DNA of 10,585 bases, from contig JAUXBI010000031.1 in assembly GCA_030619435.1 (NCBI GenBank), positions 1 to 10,585 on the forward strand, read 5' to 3'. Source of the DNA: Syntrophaceae bacterium. GTDB taxonomy: Bacteria; Desulfobacterota; Syntrophia; Syntrophales; UBA2210. The notes below the pieces were generated by a model. The model saw nothing but the letters and a program-made list of their open reading frames with translations, was not told where the DNA came from and did not search any database. Positions 6,254 to 10,585 of this stretch are shown here, piece after piece (the first letter of the stretch is position 1; the number at the start of each line of letters is the position of its first letter). The translations under genes were made by a program, and so were the position numbers.

Positions 6254-8196
6254 GCCCGAAATCCGAAACTCAGGATTCTAAACCCTTAAAAGGGGGCATG
6301 TCCGAAGCTGGCCTCACGCTTCCGCAGATTCTGCTGAAGCATGCGGAAGAACTCGGAAAGCGCACCTCGATTCGTGAAAAAGCGTATGGCATATGGCAGT
6401 CATACAGCTGGCGCGACTATCTGGAGTTTACGAAAAAAGTGGGGTTGGGCCTCAGTGCTCTCGGTCTGAGAAGAGGTGATAATGTCGGGATTATAATGGA
6501 CAATCACCCGGAGTGGTTATTCACTCAATTGGGGGGGCAATCCCTTGGCGCCGTTACCCTGAACCTGTTTACCTCTGCGGTGAGCGAGGAGATGGCCGGC
6601 ACCCTTAATAGAATTCAAGCTGTGTACGTAATTGTAGAGGATCAGGAGCAGGCGGATAAACTGTTGGAAATGCGTGACAGGCTTACCCATGTAAAGAAAG
6701 TCATATATGTTGACCGGACGGGCATGAGCTCTTATCGCAACGATGAGTGGCTTATTAGTTTTGCCGACCTGCTGGAACTAGGCGAAGACCTGGATAAAAA
6801 GCAGCCGGATTTGTTTGCCAGGGAGGTATGGAAGGGGAGACCGGACGACATTGCCCTGATGATAATGACTTCGGGAACAACCGGCATCTCTAAACTGGCA
6901 ATGCTGTCGCACATCAATTTTATCGAGATGGCTGCAAGCTGGATGGAAACAATTCCCGCGGGTGTGGAGGTGAACTGGTTGTCGATTTCTCCTCCGGCAT
7001 GGATAGTCGATCAGATGTGGGGGACAGGCGTGGCTCTGGCTGGTGGTATGATAATGAACTTTCCTGAGACCCGGGAAACAACTCTCGAGGATTTCCGTGA
7101 ATTAGGCCCCAATATACTTATTACATCATCCAGGTTCTGGGAAGATCTTGCCTCTACAATTCGGGTAAAGATGGGTGATGCCGGTTTGATAAGAAGGAAG
7201 CTCTTTCATCTGGCGGGGAATATAGGCGGCAGGATCACTGATCTGGAGTCACAGGGAAAAACACCCGGCCCTGGTCTCAGACTCGCGGGGTGGCTGGCCT
7301 CTGTTATTATCTTTCGTCCGCTTCTGGACCGGATTGGTTGCGCCGGGTTTTACAGCGCGTATACGGGGGGACATCCGATAAGTCCTGATGTTATAAGGTT
7401 TTTTCGCTCGCTTGGCCTGAATCTCAAACAATGTTACGGGCTTACAGAGTCGGGTGGAATCTTTCAGGTTCAGCCCGATAATGAAGTCAAGGCAGAGACA
7501 GTTGGCAGATCCTTGTCCGGCATGGATGTAAAGATTTCGGAGGATCAGGAGGTCTTTCTGTCAAGCAAAACGATGTTCAGGGGATATTATAACGATTTTG
7601 AGGCCACGCAGGCAGCGTTTGCGGATGGCTGGTTGAGGACCGGGGATGCCGGATATATTGATGATGACAACCACCTCGTTATTATAGGGCGCAGAGAAGA
7701 GATCATCAGAAACAAGCAGGGAGAGGCATTTTCCCCTGATTTTATAGAGACACGTCTGAAATTCAGTCCCTACATAAGAGAGGCGGTAACCTTTGGCGAA
7801 GGGCGTCCATACATAACCGCGCTGATAAACATTGATATGGGGAACGTTGGCAACTGGGCCGAAGAGAGAATGATACCCTACACAACATATACCGATCTCT
7901 CACAACAGGCAGAGGTAGAAAAACTGGTGCATACGGAAGTTGGGAAGGTTAATGAAAAGTTGCCGGATTCGATGAAGGTGCGCAAGTGTATACTTCTCTA
8001 CAAGCTTCTCGACGCGGATGATGATGAGCTGACAAGGACAGGCAAGGTGCGTAGGAGATTTGTCTACGGGCTCTATCTGAAGCTTATAACCGCCATGTAC
8101 GAGAATAAAAAAGATCTGGATGTGAAGACAAAGGTGCGCTACCGGGACGGTCAGGTGGTCACACTGGAAACCAGGGTACGTATATTAGAATTTTAG
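6250..8196 (+). CDS. AMP-forming acyl-CoA synthetase embedded in the ABC operon
   Basis: The 648-residue enzyme belongs to the adenylate-forming superfamily and should activate a carboxylic acid to an acyl-AMP and then its CoA thioester. The P-loop is TSGTTGISK (207-215), where the usual Pro before Lys is Ser214. The adenine/Mg motif is YGLTES (396-401, Glu400), and the ribose-binding motif is TGDAGYID (464-471). The hinge is GRREEIIRNKQGE (480-492) and the catalytic lysine is probably Lys599 in LTRTGKVRRR. The blocks PPAWIVDQMWGTG (248-260) and PDVIRFFRSLGLNLKQCYG (379-397) mark the long-chain/FadD15-like group often found inside LIV-type operons. The substrate could be a fatty, aryl or other acid and cannot be fixed from sequence. 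It overlaps the ATPase gene by ATGA and precedes the LivH gene by 19 nt, so it is part of the operon. It has no signal peptide. Confidence 0.9.
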   Translation: MSPKSETQDSKPLKGGMSEAGLTLPQILLKHAEELGKRTSIREKAYGIWQSYSWRDYLEFTKKVGLGLSALGLRRGDNVGIIMDNHPEWLFTQLGGQSLGAVTLNLFTSAVSEEMAGTLNRIQAVYVIVEDQEQADKLLEMRDRLTHVKKVIYVDRTGMSSYRNDEWLISFADLLELGEDLDKKQPDLFAREVWKGRPDDIALMIMTSGTTGISKLAMLSHINFIEMAASWMETIPAGVEVNWLSISPPAWIVDQMWGTGVALAGGMIMNFPETRETTLEDFRELGPNILITSSRFWEDLASTIRVKMGDAGLIRRKLFHLAGNIGGRITDLESQGKTPGPGLRLAGWLASVIIFRPLLDRIGCAGFYSAYTGGHPISPDVIRFFRSLGLNLKQCYGLTESGGIFQVQPDNEVKAETVGRSLSGMDVKISEDQEVFLSSKTMFRGYYNDFEATQAAFADGWLRTGDAGYIDDDNHLVIIGRREEIIRNKQGEAFSPDFIETRLKFSPYIREAVTFGEGRPYITALINIDMGNVGNWAEERMIPYTTYTDLSQQAEVEKLVHTEVGKVNEKLPDSMKVRKCILLYKLLDADDDELTRTGKVRRRFVYGLYLKLITAMYENKKDLDVKTKVRYRDGQVVTLETRVRILEF

Positions 8197-8215
8197 GGGT
8201 TAGGAGGTTTGTTAT

Positions 8216-9094
8216 ATGGAATTTTTCATCCAGCTTTTGGTAAATGGAATAAGCATAGGTTTTCTATATGGCCTGGCAGCCATGGGATTTGTAATGATCT
8301 TCAAATCTTCCAGCGTGTTGAATTTTGCGCATGGGGAGTTGATGGCGCTGGGGGCATTTGTATTTCTGGTTCTGATTGGCTGGGCTGAACTGCCTATCTA
8401 TGTGGCCTTTCCCCTGGCCCTTGCCGGATCTTTTATACTTGGATTCGTTGTTGAACGTCTCTTTCTGCGTCCTCTGATCGGTGAACCTCTTATCTATGTT
8501 ATCATGCTCACTGTGGGATTGGCCTCTATATTCAAGGGGATAATGTTGTTCATATGGGGTGGAAATCTATATACCTTTCCGGACTTTCTCCCGGCGGGTC
8601 TTGCCATACACTGGGGCAGTATAAATATACCTCCGGTTTATGTCGTATCGGTCATTATTGGCTTGATATTTCTTATGCTTTTTGGACTCTTTTTTAAATA
8701 TTCCTCTCAGGGCATATATATGAGATCGGTTGCGGATAACCAGCCGGCCGCTCTCTCTCTCGGGGTGCACGTAAGAAAGGTTTTTGCCCTGTCCTGGGCT
8801 ATCGCGGCCCTCGTAGCGGGCATGAGCGGGATTGTCCTTGGCACAATCAACGGGATTAATGTCCATGATCTTTCTTCCATAGGACTAAAGGTCTTTCCGG
8901 TGGTTATACTGGGAGGTTTGGACAGTATCGGAGGGGCTGTTATCGGAGGGATAATAATCGGTCTTCTGGAAACTTTTACAGGCGGATACCTGTCCACTTC
9001 ACTGCGAGACGTAGTTCCTTACATCGCACTTGTATTTATACTCATGGTGAAGCCATATGGTCTTTTCGGTCTGGTAGAGATTGAGAGGGTTTGA
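8216..9094 (+). CDS. livH: LivH-type ABC transporter permease
   Basis: This 292-residue polytopic membrane protein is one of the two channel subunits. It starts MEFFIQLLVNGISIGFLYGLAAMGF, the hallmark N-terminus of LivH proteins, followed by SSSVLNFAHGELMALGAF (31-48). The cytoplasmic EAA-like coupling loop is around MRSVADNQPAALSLGV (169-184). The conserved C-terminal block ILGGLDSIGGAVIGG spans 231-245. About eight hydrophobic segments are visible, the usual count for the family, and the length is normal. The ATG at 8216 has AGGAGG at 8202-8207, spaced 8 nt. Its stop codon overlaps the LivM ATG by one base. Together with the LivM protein it should form the substrate path served by the binding protein at 4236-5435. 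Confidence 0.93.
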   Translation: MEFFIQLLVNGISIGFLYGLAAMGFVMIFKSSSVLNFAHGELMALGAFVFLVLIGWAELPIYVAFPLALAGSFILGFVVERLFLRPLIGEPLIYVIMLTVGLASIFKGIMLFIWGGNLYTFPDFLPAGLAIHWGSINIPPVYVVSVIIGLIFLMLFGLFFKYSSQGIYMRSVADNQPAALSLGVHVRKVFALSWAIAALVAGMSGIVLGTINGINVHDLSSIGLKVFPVVILGGLDSIGGAVIGGIIIGLLETFTGGYLSTSLRDVVPYIALVFILMVKPYGLFGLVEIERV

Positions 9095-10164
9095 TGCGAA
9101 AATTGCACTTTCACCCCTGCGGTAACTTTAACGAAAGATACGAGCAGGAACTTACGATTTTTGAGACTGATTTCGGGCGTACATCCCTTGCTGCCGGGCT
9201 TGTAATACTGTTCGCGGTGGTTCCCTATGCAAGCGGACCATATCTTCTCTATGTCCTCAATATCGCCGCTATTACAGCAATAGCGGCGATTGGTCTGAAC
9301 ATACTGATAGGGTTTACCGGCCAGCTTTCCCTCGGACATGGAGCCTTTTTCGGGGTGGGCGCCTATGCAGCGGCCATACTTTCTACAGAGGTGGGTTTCC
9401 CTTTTCTTCTTGCAGTACCCTCCGCCGGACTGATAACCGCCATGGTGGGAACACTCTTCGGATTGCCTTCGTGGAGATTGAAGGGTTTATATCTGACAAT
9501 CGCAACTCTTGCCGGACAGTTTATCATTGAATATCTCCTTGTCCACTGGGAAGGGCTTACAAAGGGAACCATGGGGATTGTGCTTCCAGGAATATCCATA
9601 TTCGGTGTAGCGTTTGATACTGACAGAAGCTTTTTTTATATCGCCTATACCTGCTTGATTATTATGACACTTGTTGCCGTTAACCTCATGAGGACGAGTT
9701 ATGGAAGGGCGTTCATAGCGATACGCGACAATGACCGGGCTGCCGAGGGAATGGGTATTCCTATACTTTCCTATAAACTTCTATCATTTGCGATAAGTTC
9801 CTTTTACGCGGGAGTAGCCGGCGCCCTGTGGGCATATTACATGATCAGTATCACAGCGGAACCCTTTAATCTGGGCCTTTCCGTGGAATATATAGCAATG
9901 GTTATCATAGGCGGGTTGGGGAGTATCGCCGGTTCCATCTATGGCGCCCTGTTTATTGTAGGCTTGAATGAAGGATTGCGGTGGCTGACAGGTATTCTTA
10001 TGAGCGTTGATATGCTCAGCGCGGTGGGGTTTTCAATGGCTCCGCTACGTGAGATAGCATTTGGAGCGGCCATAGTCCTCTTTATTCTGCTGGAACCGAG
10101 GGGGCTTGCCGAGGTGTGGCGTATTATTCGTTCCAATTTCAGACTCTGGCCATTTTCGTACTGA
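9094..10164 (+). CDS. livM: LivM-type ABC transporter permease
   Basis: This 356-residue membrane protein is the second channel subunit. The family signature GFTGQLSLGHGAFFGVGAYAAA starts at residue 73 (G73-F85 is its core). The coupling loop is around AIRDNDRAAEGMGI (209-222), and the C-terminal block IIGGLGSIAGSIYGALF (271-287) mirrors that of LivH. A hydrophilic stretch of about 28 residues precedes the first membrane segment; it contains NERYEQEL and could lie at the cytoplasmic face. The ATG at 9094 shares its A with the LivH stop (TGATG) and has AGAGGG at 9084-9089. A TTG at 9091 in the same frame would add one residue and is less likely. No missing segments are apparent. Confidence 0.92.
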   Translation: MRKLHFHPCGNFNERYEQELTIFETDFGRTSLAAGLVILFAVVPYASGPYLLYVLNIAAITAIAAIGLNILIGFTGQLSLGHGAFFGVGAYAAAILSTEVGFPFLLAVPSAGLITAMVGTLFGLPSWRLKGLYLTIATLAGQFIIEYLLVHWEGLTKGTMGIVLPGISIFGVAFDTDRSFFYIAYTCLIIMTLVAVNLMRTSYGRAFIAIRDNDRAAEGMGIPILSYKLLSFAISSFYAGVAGALWAYYMISITAEPFNLGLSVEYIAMVIIGGLGSIAGSIYGALFIVGLNEGLRWLTGILMSVDMLSAVGFSMAPLREIAFGAAIVLFILLEPRGLAEVWRIIRSNFRLWPFSY

Positions 10165-10186
10165 GGATCAGAAACAAGAGGGGGTC

Positions 10187-10585
10187 ATGCAACAAGATAT
10201 TTTACTTCAATTAAACAATATAAGTGTAGTTTATTCAGATGTTATCCAGGTATTGAAAGGCGTCTCACTCTTTGTTAAGGAGAACCAGATTGTATCTCTT
10301 CTCGGTAGCAACGGGGCCGGAAAAACTACAACCCTGAAAGCCATCTCAGGGCTCCTTAAAACGGAGAATGGAAAGGTTACAGATGGTGATATTGTATACA
10401 GGGAAAGCTCTATTCAGAATTCTCCGCCGGAGACCATTACGCGCCGTGGTATCATTCAGGTACTTGAGGGGAGGCAACCCTTCAAGTATTTGACGATAGA
10501 AGAGAATTTGAGAGTTGGAACAGCTACACGCTGGGGCAAGCCTTACAAAAAGGATATGGAGCTTATATATGACTACTTTCCGCCA
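10187..10585 (+). CDS. livF: LivF-type ABC transporter ATPase, N-terminal part (runs off right edge)
   Basis: The visible 133 codons encode the start of the second ATPase. Walker A is GSNGAGKT (40-47), and the Q-loop Gln91 lies in IIQVLEGRQPFKYLTIEENL, which matches the LivF pattern 'VPEGR..F..+T+EENL'. The signature motif, Walker B and switch His lie beyond the window, so completeness cannot be judged. The gene begins 22 nt after the LivM stop, with AGAGGGGG (10177-10184) just upstream of the ATG at 10187. It completes the five-component importer (binding protein, two permeases, two ATPases). A segment around DGDIVYRESSIQNSPPE (67-83) is slightly unusual in wording but sits where LivF proteins have a variable loop. 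Confidence 0.9.
   Translation, partial: MQQDILLQLNNISVVYSDVIQVLKGVSLFVKENQIVSLLGSNGAGKTTTLKAISGLLKTENGKVTDGDIVYRESSIQNSPPETITRRGIIQVLEGRQPFKYLTIEENLRVGTATRWGKPYKKDMELIYDYFPP

Noticed and set aside
9091..9093. TTG as the start of the LivM gene
   Set aside because: The adjacent ATG at 9094 overlaps the previous stop as TGATG, adds no loss of conserved sequence and is the more usual start.

Overview
The window reads as an ordinary chromosomal segment from a moderate-GC Gram-negative bacterium. The best guess is a Desulfobacterota-like (deltaproteobacterial) anaerobe. This rests on gene content: an HflK/HflC pair, a phosphohexomutase next to a GpgS-like glycosyltransferase, and a LIV-type ABC operon with an embedded acyl-CoA synthetase. 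It is an inference, not a phylogenetic result. No tRNA, rRNA, CRISPR array, IS element or integrase was seen.

Layout. (1) Positions 1-1891, minus strand: a phosphomannomutase/phosphoglucomutase is followed by the N-terminal part of a GpgS-like glycosyltransferase that runs off the left edge. (2) Positions 1892-2044: a compact divergent promoter region with one sigma70-type promoter facing each way. (3) Positions 2045-3965, plus strand: hflK-hflC, the membrane SPFH complex that regulates FtsH protease. (4) Positions 3966-4235: a non-coding leader with a promoter, a 27-codon leader-peptide ORF carrying six Phe codons (FFSFFSFF), an antiterminator hairpin mutually exclusive with an intrinsic terminator, and a second intrinsic terminator just before the next ribosome binding site. 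(5) Positions 4236-10585, plus strand: a tightly packed operon encoding a periplasmic binding protein, a LivG-type ATPase, an AMP-forming acyl-CoA synthetase, LivH- and LivM-type permeases, and the start of a LivF-type ATPase cut by the right edge.

The main discovery is region 4. It has every part of a classical ribosome-mediated phenylalanine attenuator: promoter, Phe-rich leader peptide, segment 2:3 antiterminator and segment 3:4 terminator. It sits upstream of a transporter operon that homology alone would label 'branched-chain amino acid transport'. The leader suggests the operon is switched on when charged tRNA-Phe is scarce, so its substrate is probably phenylalanine or an aromatic precursor. 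With the embedded acyl-CoA ligase, one testable idea is import of an aryl acid such as phenylacetate, activation to its CoA thioester, and use for phenylalanine synthesis by reductive carboxylation. The attenuator architecture is read directly from the sequence; the substrate and pathway are inferred.
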